Shown: positions 16,417 to 25,661, counted from the first letter of the stretch. The stretch is 57,457 nucleotides of DNA from Aeriscardovia sp. (GCA_017632945.1 JAGBQH010000002.1:1-57457); one strand, 5' to 3'. Notes: generated from the letters alone by a model not told the origin. Made by a program: numbers and translations.

Positions 16417-17734
16417 ATAAATTCCCTCCTTTGCTCTTGTCCAGATCCAAAAGAATTTTGCGGATGGAGAGCATGGAAGTGTAACTGGAAAAGATTATCT
16501 TCTCGCCCCCGCCTTCAAGAAAGCGCATCAGGCTTTTCTCTATATCCAGATCGGCTCTCAGCACTTTTTTGCCGTCGTATTCGAGGCACAGAGCCATGTC
16601 AAAAGCTCTCTGCCCGGTTACGGCCTTAACTGTAGACAGGTTTGAATAGTCCACGTCGTATATCCAGCTCACATCCCTGCCATCGGCGCTCTGGTCATTT
16701 AAAGCTACCATCACTTCTTTTCCTTCAAGCGGGATCGAACGCAAGGCGGAGGAAAAGCCCACGGGGTTTTTTACAAGTACCATCTCTACATGAGATTGCC
16801 CGATTTTAAATCCTTCTCCCCTTCCGAAGGCGGGGCGAACTTTGGAGACAGCCTGCGCAACGGCTTTAGGGCTAAGGTCAAGATTCTTAAAGCGAGGAAA
16901 ATCTTTAAGAGCGGGGCAGGTTTGGGCTATATTTAAAATTCCGCAAATTGCGGCAGCGGCATTTAGAAAGTTGAAACTACCCTCTACTCCCATCTCTAGG
17001 GAAAACGTTTGCCCTTCAACTTCAAAAGTGGCAAGATTTCCCACTATTGCCTTAAGCACCACCGAAGCTGAGTCACTTTGAAGGGGAGGAATGCATCCAT
17101 GCCTCATGCATATCAAATCCTCATCGCTTGGAAAGAGGGGGGAAAGGGAAGGATCAAAACCGTAAAATGAAGTTTTAACTTCTTGAAAGCGGCTGGAAAA
17201 GGCCCTCACCCTCCTGTCTGCGCCGTTCAATATAAGGCCCCTTTTGGCAAAAGAGGCTACTTCGGAAAGCATGGATTCTACCGCATCCCTTTCCCCATAG
17301 CGGTCGAGCTGATCTCTGCAGCAGTTCAAAATGAGGGCATAGGTTGGCGGAAACTGCCTACAAAATATGGGGGCCCAGGCCTCATCTAGCTCAAACACCC
17401 CTATATCGCAGGGGAGCTTGCCTGAGGCAGTCATGAGGGGCAGAAGGGATGAAATGATTCCCCTTGTAAAATTTGCTCCCGAATTATTTGTAACCGTTTT
17501 AAGACCTAGAGAAGAGAGGGCCTGGGCAATCAAGCGGGCCGTCGTAGTTTTTCCGTTAGTTCCGCAGACAATCATCGTACCCAAAGGAAGCTGGCTTAAG
17601 GCAGAAGATAGAAATCCTGCGTCCATCTTTTCTACGATCATCCCTGGCAAAGAGTGCCCCCTCTTTAGGATTTTGCATGCTGCCTGCACGCTCTTTCCTA
17701 CTGCCACGCTAAGGGGAGAACTCGTATTTTTCAA
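16403..17734 (-). CDS. murT: MurT, Mur-ligase subunit of lipid II isoglutaminyl synthase
   Basis: 443 aa. The Mur ligase central domain has the P-loop GTNGKTTTARL near residue 60, LNCCRDQLDRYGERDAVESM, and the C-terminal MurT domain with VALNDQSADGRDVSWIYDVD. It activates D-Glu of lipid II with ATP for amidation. The Cys4 zinc ribbon inserted in the central domain of many MurT proteins is not evident here: the region holds only a CMRHGC. It is preceded by two crcB genes (22 nt gap) and overlaps gatD. The amidated product fits Gram-positive peptidoglycan. Confidence 0.92.
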   Translation of the reverse strand: MKNTSSPLSVAVGKSVQAACKILKRGHSLPGMIVEKMDAGFLSSALSQLPLGTMIVCGTNGKTTTARLIAQALSSLGLKTVTNNSGANFTRGIISSLLPLMTASGKLPCDIGVFELDEAWAPIFCRQFPPTYALILNCCRDQLDRYGERDAVESMLSEVASFAKRGLILNGADRRVRAFSSRFQEVKTSFYGFDPSLSPLFPSDEDLICMRHGCIPPLQSDSASVVLKAIVGNLATFEVEGQTFSLEMGVEGSFNFLNAAAAICGILNIAQTCPALKDFPRFKNLDLSPKAVAQAVSKVRPAFGRGEGFKIGQSHVEMVLVKNPVGFSSALRSIPLEGKEVMVALNDQSADGRDVSWIYDVDYSNLSTVKAVTGQRAFDMALCLEYDGKKVLRADLDIEKSLMRFLEGGGEKIIFSSYTSMLSIRKILLDLDKSKGGNLYAAD

Positions 17735-17756
17735 TTTGCACCTCCTACTCCCTATC

Positions 17757-18131
17757 CTAGTGGAGAACTAAAATACCGAAAAACCCTATGAAATAAAAAC
17801 ACAGACTCAAAATGAAAGTGGAAAGGGAATAGAAGACAGATTTTCCCCATCCCCTCTTCCGTTTTGTCAGAAGCGCCGCCGCCGTCCCTAGCACCGCAAA
17901 AGAGGAATAGCCGCAAAGGAATCCCGCGCATATCACTTCCTTTAAAATAGGCGAGGTTTCCAATAGAAAAATCATTGCGTTCAGTATTCCGCATACAAGG
18001 CAGGAAATAAGGCTGGCTATAAATATGCTGGTCGAGCGGCTTTTTTTAAACCCCCTAAAAAAGCGATCCTGGCAAAACCTCAAAGCCGTGCCAAAGGCTG
18101 AAGTTACAACTACTAGAACATCTATCCACAT
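17757..18131 (-). CDS. crcB: Fluoride channel subunit CrcB/Fluc (second of a pair)
   Basis: 124 aa with four membrane helices. It retains the N-terminal SAFGTALRF (family G-x-x-G-A-x-x-R) and the helix-3 break GFLCGYSSFAVLG (family GFxGGxTTFST), but the conserved Asn of helix 2 is replaced (ASLISCLVCG). Fluc proteins export fluoride as dual-topology dimers. In Gram-positives two adjacent diverged genes often form a heterodimer, and the gene 10 nt upstream is the likely partner. Confidence 0.82.
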   Translation of the reverse strand: MWIDVLVVVTSAFGTALRFCQDRFFRGFKKSRSTSIFIASLISCLVCGILNAMIFLLETSPILKEVICAGFLCGYSSFAVLGTAAALLTKRKRGWGKSVFYSLSTFILSLCFYFIGFFGILVLH

Positions 18132-18141
18132 TTTTCTGCCT

Positions 18142-18717
18142 TTAGTAGCCGTGGCGGGCGCCGGGGAGGCGTGTTTTGCCCCGCTCTAAGGAAAGCTGGT
18201 GATGCGCTCCGGATCTTTTTCTTCTTGCGCTCTTTTTTCCCGAACCCAGAAATATGCCCAGCGAGCTAAATACAATGCAGGAGGCAAAATTTACAGCGAC
18301 ATAGAAAATAAGCACAACTATGTTGGGCTGCAAATAAAGCAGGGAAATCTGCGAAAAGACCAAGTCAAATGCCGTAAAGCTGGCCGCAGCGCTTTCAGAG
18401 ACAAAAACGTACCATTTTTTCCCTTTGGAAGGGAAGCGGACTTTAAAGAGGGAGACAAGCAGGCCAAAGATGAAGGCGCCTATGAGGTTGATAAAAAGGT
18501 AAGTCCAGTCCCACCCGTAGAAGCTGTACTGCACTAAATCGCAAAAATGTGTTATTACGACCCTAAGCGCGGCCCCCAGAAGCGCCCCTGCAAACACCAA
18601 AAGCAGGTCGCTTAAAAAGCGCTGCTTTCTTGGATGCCTTCTTCTGCCCTTTTTTTGGATATGGGCAGGAGGGGAGGATGACTTTAGGTGCCTTCCCTGG
18701 TAGTCTTTATGTCTCAC
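18142..18717 (-). CDS. crcB: Fluoride channel subunit CrcB/Fluc (first of a pair)
   Basis: 191 aa: a 35-residue basic N-terminal extension, four membrane helices and a basic C-terminus. GALLGAALRVVI and the conserved Asn in FINLIGAFIFGLL are present, while the helix-3 break is degenerate (SESAAASFTAFDLVF). This is complementary to the downstream copy, so a heterodimer is the natural reading. I searched the 274-nt upstream gap (18718-18991) for the fluoride riboswitch core and found no convincing match; it holds only an 18961-18978 hairpin. Confidence 0.8.
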   Translation of the reverse strand: MRHKDYQGRHLKSSSPPAHIQKKGRRRHPRKQRFLSDLLLVFAGALLGAALRVVITHFCDLVQYSFYGWDWTYLFINLIGAFIFGLLVSLFKVRFPSKGKKWYVFVSESAAASFTAFDLVFSQISLLYLQPNIVVLIFYVAVNFASCIVFSSLGIFLGSGKKSARRKRSGAHHQLSLERGKTRLPGARHGY

Positions 18718-18991
18718 TTTGACTTGTTAATCTCCCGCTTCCTTCGTTTAAAATTTCCAAGCTAATTTTATTATGAGGTTTGCATTCAGCCCTTCCGATC
18801 CGTCTAATGCTTGAAAGAAAAGGCCGAAAACAATAAAGACCCATTCTGGCTGCACTTTAAAAAATGCAGCGCCGCATGCATCCCAGTTTCTTAATCCCCC
18901 GGATCCCGCTTTCCATTTTCATAAATCCAAAAGCGCAGCTAGTCCTAAGGAAGAAGAACTCGCACTCGAAGCGAGATGGCTAAAAGCGAGC

Positions 18992-19549
18992 TCAGTCTGA
19001 TTTGAAAGTTTTCCGGCCTTTAAGGCCCAGATCGGCTAAGACCTCTTCTTTGGTTTTTGTGGGCGAAGTTAAAACCACCCTGTAATAAGTATTTCTAAGC
19101 TTTGTAACTTTTATTGCCTGGTCTTGCCAAGTGGTTTTAAGGAGGCATTTGCCGCATAAAAGTTCTACGTCGTATGGGTTTTCAAGAAAATCAGTCGCTA
19201 CAGTGCTGTCGGAATTTCGCACGCGGAAAAGCACATTGACCAGTACCTCAGACAGATTGCACTTCTTTTTTATGGCCTTTAACAGATCGCTGTGGGCGTA
19301 TGGTACAATTTTCCCCTTCTTTTCAGAACTCAGTCCCAAGTAGGGGCGGGGATAAAAAGGGTAAGTGCATTTGGTGGGATACCTTGCAAGTCTCTCTTTA
19401 TCCCAAACAGCGATTATTTCTTTTCCGCACCACGCGCACTTGACCACTCCGATAAAATTATCTTCGTCTTTATTTTGAAACGTGGGATCATAATAAGCAG
19501 GCAGCCTCCTGATTTTGTGCATTTCATTCCAGGCCTCGCTGTATTTCAT
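18992..19549 (-). CDS. Hypothetical protein with two Cys pairs (possible zinc ribbon)
   Basis: 185 aa, no family recognised. VVKCAWCGKEI near residue 37 and ELLCGKCLLKTTW near 131 supply two C-x2-C pairs that could bind one zinc ion; the rest is mixed alpha/beta with many Lys and Tyr residues, and the C-terminus is basic. No signal peptide or membrane helix. A 34-codon frame with a GTG start (19650) overlaps its ATG in an ATGA arrangement, but I do not trust it as a gene. The WCGK pattern recalls the 82-aa protein at 14604-14852, though there is no wider similarity. Confidence 0.6.
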   Translation of the reverse strand: MKYSEAWNEMHKIRRLPAYYDPTFQNKDEDNFIGVVKCAWCGKEIIAVWDKERLARYPTKCTYPFYPRPYLGLSSEKKGKIVPYAHSDLLKAIKKKCNLSEVLVNVLFRVRNSDSTVATDFLENPYDVELLCGKCLLKTTWQDQAIKVTKLRNTYYRVVLTSPTKTKEEVLADLGLKGRKTFKSD

Positions 19550-19697
19550 TTCTCACCTTTCAAATGTCTAGGAAAATACGTCTCGACTATACCTTTTACG
19601 TTAGATTGCACGTACTCTTTAGTCCGCCTTCCTGCTAAAGCCCCCTTCACAGGACCGTAAAAATAAAACTTGGATCCTGCTTCAGTTTTAAAACTAA

Positions 19698-20915
19698 TTA
19701 GCGGCGCACGATCAGCGCTGCAACTTCAACGTGGTGAGTGCAGGGATAAAGGTCAAAACCCCGCAAATATTGCAGGCGATACCCCTCCTCCCTTAAATAC
19801 CTAAAGTCCCTAGCGAAGGTAGTGGGGTTGCAAGAGACGTAGGCCAGAGCGCTTACGCCCTTTTTGGCCAGCCCTTCACACACTTCCTTTCCAAGGCCAG
19901 ATCTTGCCGGATCTGCCACGACAAAATCCGGGGCAGACGGAAGGGAGGGAAGGGCCTTTTCTACTTTTGCGCATGAAATGGAGAATTTCTTTCCTCCCCC
20001 CGTGTTTTTCTTTGCCATCTTTACTGCCTTGGGGGCCTGCTCCACGCTCTCCACTTTTTCAAACAGAGATCCTAATGGAAGAGTGAAGAGACCCGATCCC
20101 GAGTAAAGATCCCAGGCCAGCTTTCCAGAAAAGGGTTTGGCCAATTGGTAGACGCACTTTGCAAGGGTTTGGGCCGCCATCACGTGGACCTGCCAGAAGG
20201 AAGAGGCGTCCACTTCATAGCTGTAAAGGCGATCTAGCAGTACTTGCTGCACTAGAGTGCCCCTGCCCGCAGCTTTTTTCCCACCAATGCCTATGTAAAA
20301 ATTCCCTTCCACTTCGCCTGTTCCCATCGCCAGGTGAAGATGGGCGTTTTCAGGAAGAGGGCTGCTCCAAATTCCGGCTTTCTTTGCTTCTTCTAAGAGG
20401 GGGGAGGAGCAAAGCGGCATTGTAGAAATTGGAACCAGGCTGTGGCTCTCCCTTTTCCTCATGGATGGATGCCCGTCAGAGTTGGTCACAAGATCGATTC
20501 GGCTTCTCCAGTGAAGGCCTCCGTTTTCAAGATCAAACTTTAATCTCTCTACCGGGCACTCTTCTTCAGTCCCCCCGAGGCGCTTTAACTGGTTTTCTAT
20601 CACCCATTTTTTCCACGCGATCTGGCCTTCTAGACTCACAAAGCACAGGTCCGCTCCACCTATCCCCCCGCCTTCGGCCTTAGGCCCCGCTTCTTTCCAC
20701 AAGGGATCTATCCTGAAAGGGGAAGGTGAAAACACTTCTTTGACTTCCCCCGTCCAGAACCTCGCTTCCTTCCTTGCAGGCTGGTCTATGGAAATAAGGA
20801 CTTCTTCTCCCGGCAGGGCGAAACGCACAAAGACAGTGCGGCCGTCAATATGGGTGATGCACCGTCCCTGATCTGCGAACTTTTCAATTACGACTTTAAA
20901 CTCTTTGGCCGCCAT
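19698..20915 (-). CDS. TrmA/RlmD-like class I SAM RNA methyltransferase with TRAM domain
   Basis: About 405 aa. The N-terminal TRAM domain binds RNA. The catalytic domain has DLYSGSGLFTLPLG (SAM motif I), VVADPARSGLG and the nucleophile Cys in YVSCNPTTFARD, as in uracil-C5 methylases of tRNA (TrmA) or 23S rRNA (RlmC/D). The exact target is unknown. The start is ATG 20915 behind AGGAAGT, not the TTG at 20933. It overlaps the DUF3159 gene by 20 nt. I see no FeS Cys cluster near the N-terminus. Confidence 0.85.
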   Translation of the reverse strand: MAAKEFKVVIEKFADQGRCITHIDGRTVFVRFALPGEEVLISIDQPARKEARFWTGEVKEVFSPSPFRIDPLWKEAGPKAEGGGIGGADLCFVSLEGQIAWKKWVIENQLKRLGGTEEECPVERLKFDLENGGLHWRSRIDLVTNSDGHPSMRKRESHSLVPISTMPLCSSPLLEEAKKAGIWSSPLPENAHLHLAMGTGEVEGNFYIGIGGKKAAGRGTLVQQVLLDRLYSYEVDASSFWQVHVMAAQTLAKCVYQLAKPFSGKLAWDLYSGSGLFTLPLGSLFEKVESVEQAPKAVKMAKKNTGGGKKFSISCAKVEKALPSLPSAPDFVVADPARSGLGKEVCEGLAKKGVSALAYVSCNPTTFARDFRYLREEGYRLQYLRGFDLYPCTHHVEVAALIVRR

Positions 20916-21678
20916 ACTTCCTAGCTCTGTCAACTCTCTTTATCTGGGGAGAAATTATCATCCAGCACAGCCATACCGTCACAGCGTAAAGCGGGATGCC
21001 TAGTACCAAGTGCAGTATTCCCAGCACGTCTATGTTGTCTGCAAAGTAGAAGGGGACCTCTATGACGAGGCGGATGGAAAACAGGGCCACCCATACCCAC
21101 GTGGCCTTCATATAGGCTTTGTGGAGGAGCTTGTCCCCATTCCATTCTTTGGCCCACGCCCTAAGACCGTTTTTTGGAGGGGTGTGGAAAAACTCCACCA
21201 GTATCCCCAAAATAGGAAAACGGCACAGAAGGGTGATTAGAAAGACTATAACCGCGCAAAAATCGAGAATAAAAGCGGGAAGGTAGTAATTTCTCGCACT
21301 GTGGCTCAGGGCGGCTGCCCCCAGATAAATGCAGGAAAGGATAAGGCCCACTATGGCGCTCCTCATCTTTTCGCGCATTATAAATCTCCAGGCTATGAAA
21401 AACAGCGAAATCCCTATGGAGCACACTACGGCTATAGAAAGCTTGTGGGTGCAGATATAGAGAATCAGGAAGACCGCGCTGGGTCCTACGGCTTCAAATA
21501 TCCCTCTCCAGCCGCCCACTGCGGCCATAAAGGAAAAGGTGTCGCTCTGGGCTATGGAGGCAAAGCCCTTTTTACCCCCCTCCTGGGGGTTTTGACGCAT
21601 TTGCTGCGGTTCGGGTGCGGGCTGGAGGGTAGAAGAGACTACCCTTCTCCTTCTTCTTTCTCCGGACTCTTGTGCCAT
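20896..21678 (-). CDS. DUF3159 integral membrane protein
   Basis: 260 aa. A basic, Gln/Pro-rich N-terminus of about 45 residues precedes FMAAVGGWRGIFEAVGPSAV and six hydrophobic segments; LLHKAYMKATWVWVALFSIR is family-like. DUF3159 is an actinobacterial family of unknown function, usually placed with DUF3710 as here (17 nt gap). Membrane location is clear; function is not. Confidence 0.85.
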   Translation of the reverse strand: MAQESGERRRRRVVSSTLQPAPEPQQMRQNPQEGGKKGFASIAQSDTFSFMAAVGGWRGIFEAVGPSAVFLILYICTHKLSIAVVCSIGISLFFIAWRFIMREKMRSAIVGLILSCIYLGAAALSHSARNYYLPAFILDFCAVIVFLITLLCRFPILGILVEFFHTPPKNGLRAWAKEWNGDKLLHKAYMKATWVWVALFSIRLVIEVPFYFADNIDVLGILHLVLGIPLYAVTVWLCWMIISPQIKRVDRARKYGGQRV

Positions 21679-21695
21679 TTGCCGCCTTTATCCAA

Positions 21696-22496
21696 CTATC
21701 TTATTTCCGTAAACATGGGGCCTCTTTCCAAGGTCTCCTGAACGCTCTGCTTTGTGGTCACGTCTACCATCTCCGGGCCCTCGCCCCCGGCTGCCTTCAC
21801 CATGTTTTGAGGAAGGAGCTGAGGGGGGAAGACAAGCGGGACGGGGTCTCCCGGGGCCAAAGGCTCAGTTCCCCTGTTTGCAATTACAGTAGAGAAGAAA
21901 TCGTCCAGGTAGTCTTTTTCTTCCCCTCCTTCTGCGGCGGGGCCTGCAAAAATCCCGCGAAGCATCCAGCGGGGGCCGTCTACGCCTACGATTCTGGTGG
22001 GAATTTCCACGCCTTCCCTCACCTTGGTCGTGAAATAGACTTCAGGCCCGAAAGTGCCTTCTTTTTCCGTTGCGCCTTTTTGAGAGGAGAGTATATCGTT
22101 TCGCAGTTCCTGCCAAAACTTTACGCGCCTGGGGGAGGCGAGGAGGGTGAGCTGAAGGGAAGAGCTGCCGTAACTGAAGGCCAGATCCACTATGCTCTTT
22201 TGATCGGGGGAAGGGACGAGGCGCATGGAAAGTCCGCCCTTGCCAAGGATTTTCAAGCCTCCCAGATCCAAGTACTCCCCTTCCGGCACATCCGGATCTG
22301 AAATGTCGTAAGGACCCGAGTGGCCCTTCACCCCCTCAGATTCCTCCACCTCTTCCTCTTCTATCTCTTTTTCTTCCTCCTGTGCCGTCTCCTTCTCTTT
22401 TTCCTCTTTTTCCTCTTTTTCCTCCGCCTCTTCTTTCAGGTCTTCTTCCTTTTTCTTATCCCGCTTTTTAAACAAAATATGCCTCCTAGCACTCAT
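21696..22496 (-). CDS. DUF3710 protein with charged N-terminal tract
   Basis: 266 aa. Residues 10-55 are an almost uninterrupted Glu/Lys run, probably disordered or a single charged helix. The DUF3710 domain follows (YLDLGGLKILGKGGLSMRLV, then VDGPRWMLRGIFAGPAA). Function unknown; the pairing with DUF3159 is typical of Actinobacteria. Its start overlaps the xthA 3' end by 11 nt. Confidence 0.85.
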   Translation of the reverse strand: MSARRHILFKKRDKKKEEDLKEEAEEKEEKEEKEKETAQEEEKEIEEEEVEESEGVKGHSGPYDISDPDVPEGEYLDLGGLKILGKGGLSMRLVPSPDQKSIVDLAFSYGSSSLQLTLLASPRRVKFWQELRNDILSSQKGATEKEGTFGPEVYFTTKVREGVEIPTRIVGVDGPRWMLRGIFAGPAAEGGEEKDYLDDFFSTVIANRGTEPLAPGDPVPLVFPPQLLPQNMVKAAGGEGPEMVDVTTKQSVQETLERGPMFTEIR

Positions 22497-23328
22497 ATTC
22501 GACGCTTACCGGTCCGTGATCGCTAAAGCGAAGATCGTAGGACGGAGCTCTTTCTATAAAGAAATTTTTCGCCTTTGAAGAAAGGGCAGGCGTTCCCAGT
22601 TCGTAGTCCAGCCTCCAGCCCGCATTGTTGTCAAAGGCTCGCCCCCGGTAACTCCACCACGAGTACGGGCCCTGCTTTTGGCCGCAAAGGCTGCGCACTT
22701 CGTCTACAAGGCCCAAAGAAAGCCACTTGTCCAGGTAAGATCGCTCCTGGGGAAGAAAGCCCGAGCTGCCTAAATTTGACTTTGCGTTCTTGATGTCTAG
22801 GGGAGTGTGGGCGATATTGAGGTCTCCGCATATCAAAAGCTCGCCGTCTTTGGCCAAAAGGAGTTCTTCAATTCTGCAGGTAGCGGTATCCAAAAACCTG
22901 AATTTTTGATCCATCTTTTCCTCATCCATGCTGTCTCCGGAATGGATGTATGCGCACACTACTGTAAGTTTCACTCCGCTTTTTAGGGTTATGCGGGCTT
23001 CGATCCACCTGCCGGTGTCTACATCGTCTTCCAGCCCTTTTAGGCCAAAGGAAAGATCTTCAAAGGGAAAGACGCTAAGGAGCGCCACTCCGGCCCTGCC
23101 AGGAATTTTGCAAAGCTGGTAAGCGTCATAGAGCTTTTTCCCTTTGGAAGAGTAGAGGGAGGAAATATCGGAAAAAATGGACTCCACCGCGTCCTTAGGA
23201 GCGCGCACTTCCTGCATGCACAAGACATCTGGAAGGGTCCTGTCTATCCAGTCTCCCATTCCCTTGCGCCATGCGGCGCGCAGGCCGTTCAAATTAGATG
23301 TGGAAATAAGCGTCGCCATCTGTAACAT
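22486..23328 (-). CDS. xthA: Exodeoxyribonuclease III
   Basis: 280 aa, EEP-fold nuclease. STSNLNGLRAAWRKG, the metal-binding Glu in CMQEVRAP, GDLNIAHTPLD and the catalytic SDHGPV near the C-terminus are all present. It removes AP sites and trims 3' ends in base-excision repair. Starts at 23328 and 23319 (ATG) are both possible. It overlaps the DUF3710 gene by 11 nt. Confidence 0.93.
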   Translation of the reverse strand: MLQMATLISTSNLNGLRAAWRKGMGDWIDRTLPDVLCMQEVRAPKDAVESIFSDISSLYSSKGKKLYDAYQLCKIPGRAGVALLSVFPFEDLSFGLKGLEDDVDTGRWIEARITLKSGVKLTVVCAYIHSGDSMDEEKMDQKFRFLDTATCRIEELLLAKDGELLICGDLNIAHTPLDIKNAKSNLGSSGFLPQERSYLDKWLSLGLVDEVRSLCGQKQGPYSWWSYRGRAFDNNAGWRLDYELGTPALSSKAKNFFIERAPSYDLRFSDHGPVSVEYEC

Positions 23329-23343
23329 TCTAAAACCGAACGG

Positions 23344-23769
23344 CTATTTTTTTTCCGAAAACCACTTTCTGGGAAGCAGGGCTGTTATCACTTGAACCAC
23401 TATCAGGCCAAAAAGCCAGATGTAGCCTGCAGAGGCGCTGAAAAATGTAGTAAAAGCGGGGGAGGCGATAGGAACTAAAATACTTCCGCCCGCCCCCGGA
23501 AAAAGCGCCAAAATCCATGCCAGGGCGCTTGAAAAGACGAGGCACACCCCAACCCCGGCTATTTTCTTATCCCTCCTTGCCAGAAGAGAGACAATGAAAA
23601 TTAAAAGAAGAGAGATGAGAAGCCCCCACGGAAAGGGGCCATCCGCCCCGTCTCTTGAAATCATCGTGCCTAAAAGGGCCGAAAAGAGGGCAAAGAGCGC
23701 GATCCTAACCCAAGCCAGGACCGACTTTACCTGGTTTCCCTGGCCTGTCTGGCGCGCCACTTGTACCAC
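23344..23769 (-). CDS. Small integral membrane protein coupled to typA
   Basis: Up to about 141 aa with four hydrophobic segments (for example SVLAWVRIALFALFSALLG and LLISLLLIFIVSLLA), ending in PRKWFSEKK. No family is assigned. The start is uncertain: the frame has no ATG near the first helix. I chose GTG 23769, behind GAGAG, inside the 3' end of typA (43 nt overlap); GTG 23760 is the alternative. It is followed after 15 nt by xthA. Confidence 0.55.
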   Translation of the reverse strand: MVQVARQTGQGNQVKSVLAWVRIALFALFSALLGTMISRDGADGPFPWGLLISLLLIFIVSLLARRDKKIAGVGVCLVFSSALAWILALFPGAGGSILVPIASPAFTTFFSASAGYIWLFGLIVVQVITALLPRKWFSEKK

Positions 23770-25637
23770 TGCTCTCTGTTGAGGATGATCTTTCTTACCC
23801 TTATGGCCTCGGGCGTGACCTCTACGCATTCGTCCTCCGCTGCAAAGTCCAAAGCCTCTTCAAGGCTCAGAGTAATGGGGGGAGTGAGGGTTTCAAGCAC
23901 ATCTGCGGTAGACGACCTCATATTGGTCATGTGCTTTGCCACCGTAATATTTACATCCAGATCGTTTGGCTTGTTTGCGATCCCCACGACTTGACCCTCG
24001 TAAACCTGGCTCTGGGGCTCTACAAAGAAAATGCCCCTGGCCTGGAGGTGCTGCATGGCGTAAGGAGTGGCAGTCCCCCGCGTTCCCGACACCATAGATC
24101 CGCTCTGCCTAGTGACGATTTCTCCTGCCCATGGCTTGTAGCCTGTAAGCAAAGACGAGCTAACGGCGGTGCCGTGGGTGTCTGTAAGGAGCTTGGCTCT
24201 GATACCTATAAGCCCTCTTGAAGGAACGGAGAAGACCAGGCGAACCCACCCGGACCCGTGGTCCTTCATGGAAACCATTACCCCTTTGCGAAGGGCCATA
24301 AGCTGACTGACGGCTCCCACAAATTCGCTGGGGACGTCTATAGTGGCCTCTTCAAAGGGCTCCAGAACAGATCCGTCCTCAGCTTTTCGGGTTACAACCT
24401 GGGGTCGGCCCAGGGTAAGTTCGTAGCCCTCCCTCCTCATCTGCTCTGCCAGGACGGAGAGGGCCAGCTCCCCTCTTCCCATGACTTTCCACATATCAGG
24501 CCGATCGGTTGGAAGAACCTTTATGGACACGTTTCCCACAAGCTCTCTGTCCAGCCTGTCTTTAAGCATTCGGGCCGTGAGCTTATGATCCTTTCCTTCA
24601 GTGCCTGCGAGCGGGGAATCGTTTATGCCGAAAGTCATGGAAATGGCGGGGTCGTCTATGTGTATCACTCCAAGCGGCCTAGGGTCGCTTAGATCCACTA
24701 TGCTCTCGCCTATCATGATGTCTTGCACGCCGGCTACTGCGACTATGTCTCCGGGGCCGGCCGAAGGGGAGGGAAGGCGGTTTAGGCCGTAGGTTCTAAG
24801 CAGCTCGGTTACTTTAAAGCTTTCCATGCCCTTTTCTCTGACCAGGCCGTAGGTCTTCCCTTTTTCTATCACCCCGTTGTAAACGCGGATAAGGCCGAGG
24901 CGCCCCAGAAAATCAGAGGAATCGATATTTGTAACCAGGGCCTGGAGGGGGGAGTTTGGATCGTAGGTGGGGGCCGGGATCTCATTTACCAGGGCCGCAA
25001 AGAGGGGTTCCAAATCTTCGTTTGCGGGCATCTGCCCGTCTTTGGGCCTGACGGTGTCGGCCCTCCCCGCTTTGGCGCAGGCGTATAGAACCGGAAGGGA
25101 GCAGAGCTTGTCTATATCTACTTCCACTCCTTCTGCCATCACGTCTTCGGCCAAGGACAAAAGAAGGTCGGTAGTTTCGCTCACCACCTGGGCAATCCTA
25201 GAATCTGGCCTGTCGGTCTTGTTTATGACAAGTATTATGGGGAGTTTTGCCTCCAAGGCCTTTCTTAAGACAAAACGGGTCTGGGGGAGCGGGCCCTCGG
25301 AAGCGTCCACGAGAAGTATCGCCCCGTCCACCATAGACAGCCCCCTCTCCACTTCCCCTCCGAAATCTGCGTGTCCGGGGGTGTCGATGAGGTTTATGGT
25401 GATGCTTTTTTGCCCCTTCTTGGCGGCAGCTTCCCCGCTGTAGTGTATGGCCGTATTTTTGGCCAGGATGGTTATACCCTTTTCCCTTTCTATTTCCCCG
25501 CTGTCCATGACCCTATCAGGCACTTTCTGCCTGTCTGAAAAGGCGTGGGCTTGCTTTAACAAGGCATCTACCAGTGTGGTCTTGCCGTGATCCACGTGGG
25601 CTATTATGGCTACATTCCGTATATCCGGTTTGATCAT
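23727..25637 (-). CDS. typA: Ribosome-binding GTPase TypA/BipA
   Basis: About 636 aa. G1 AHVDHGKTTLVDALL, G2 EREKGITILAKN, G3 DTPGHADFGGEVER and G4 NKTDRPD are intact; EF-G-like domains III and V and the BipA C-terminal domain (RSGSMVSGTRGTATPYAMQ) follow. It binds 70S or 50S ribosomes and supports assembly and growth under stress such as cold. The start is the ATG of MIKPD, with GGAG 11 nt upstream; a TTG seven codons earlier is possible. parA ends 24 nt upstream. Confidence 0.95.
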   Translation of the reverse strand: MIKPDIRNVAIIAHVDHGKTTLVDALLKQAHAFSDRQKVPDRVMDSGEIEREKGITILAKNTAIHYSGEAAAKKGQKSITINLIDTPGHADFGGEVERGLSMVDGAILLVDASEGPLPQTRFVLRKALEAKLPIILVINKTDRPDSRIAQVVSETTDLLLSLAEDVMAEGVEVDIDKLCSLPVLYACAKAGRADTVRPKDGQMPANEDLEPLFAALVNEIPAPTYDPNSPLQALVTNIDSSDFLGRLGLIRVYNGVIEKGKTYGLVREKGMESFKVTELLRTYGLNRLPSPSAGPGDIVAVAGVQDIMIGESIVDLSDPRPLGVIHIDDPAISMTFGINDSPLAGTEGKDHKLTARMLKDRLDRELVGNVSIKVLPTDRPDMWKVMGRGELALSVLAEQMRREGYELTLGRPQVVTRKAEDGSVLEPFEEATIDVPSEFVGAVSQLMALRKGVMVSMKDHGSGWVRLVFSVPSRGLIGIRAKLLTDTHGTAVSSSLLTGYKPWAGEIVTRQSGSMVSGTRGTATPYAMQHLQARGIFFVEPQSQVYEGQVVGIANKPNDLDVNITVAKHMTNMRSSTADVLETLTPPITLSLEEALDFAAEDECVEVTPEAIRVRKIILNREQWYKWRARQARETR

Positions 25638-25661
25638 CGTCCGTATTTCTCCAGTCAAGTT

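Noticed and set aside
18718..18991. Possible fluoride riboswitch upstream of the crcB pair
   Set aside because: I looked for the conserved crcB-motif core on the minus strand and found no convincing match; only a CTCGC/GCGAG hairpin is present near 18961-18978.
19546..19650. 34-codon frame (GTG start) overlapping the ATG of the 185-aa hypothetical gene in an ATGA arrangement
   Set aside because: No ribosome-binding site and no homologue known. The frame opens further upstream without a start codon, so it may be a remnant or chance; not called as a gene.
22345..22450. Simple repeat or CRISPR-like array from the repetitive CTC/TTC tract
   Set aside because: The tract encodes the Glu/Lys-rich N-terminus of the DUF3710 protein; there are no regular spacers.
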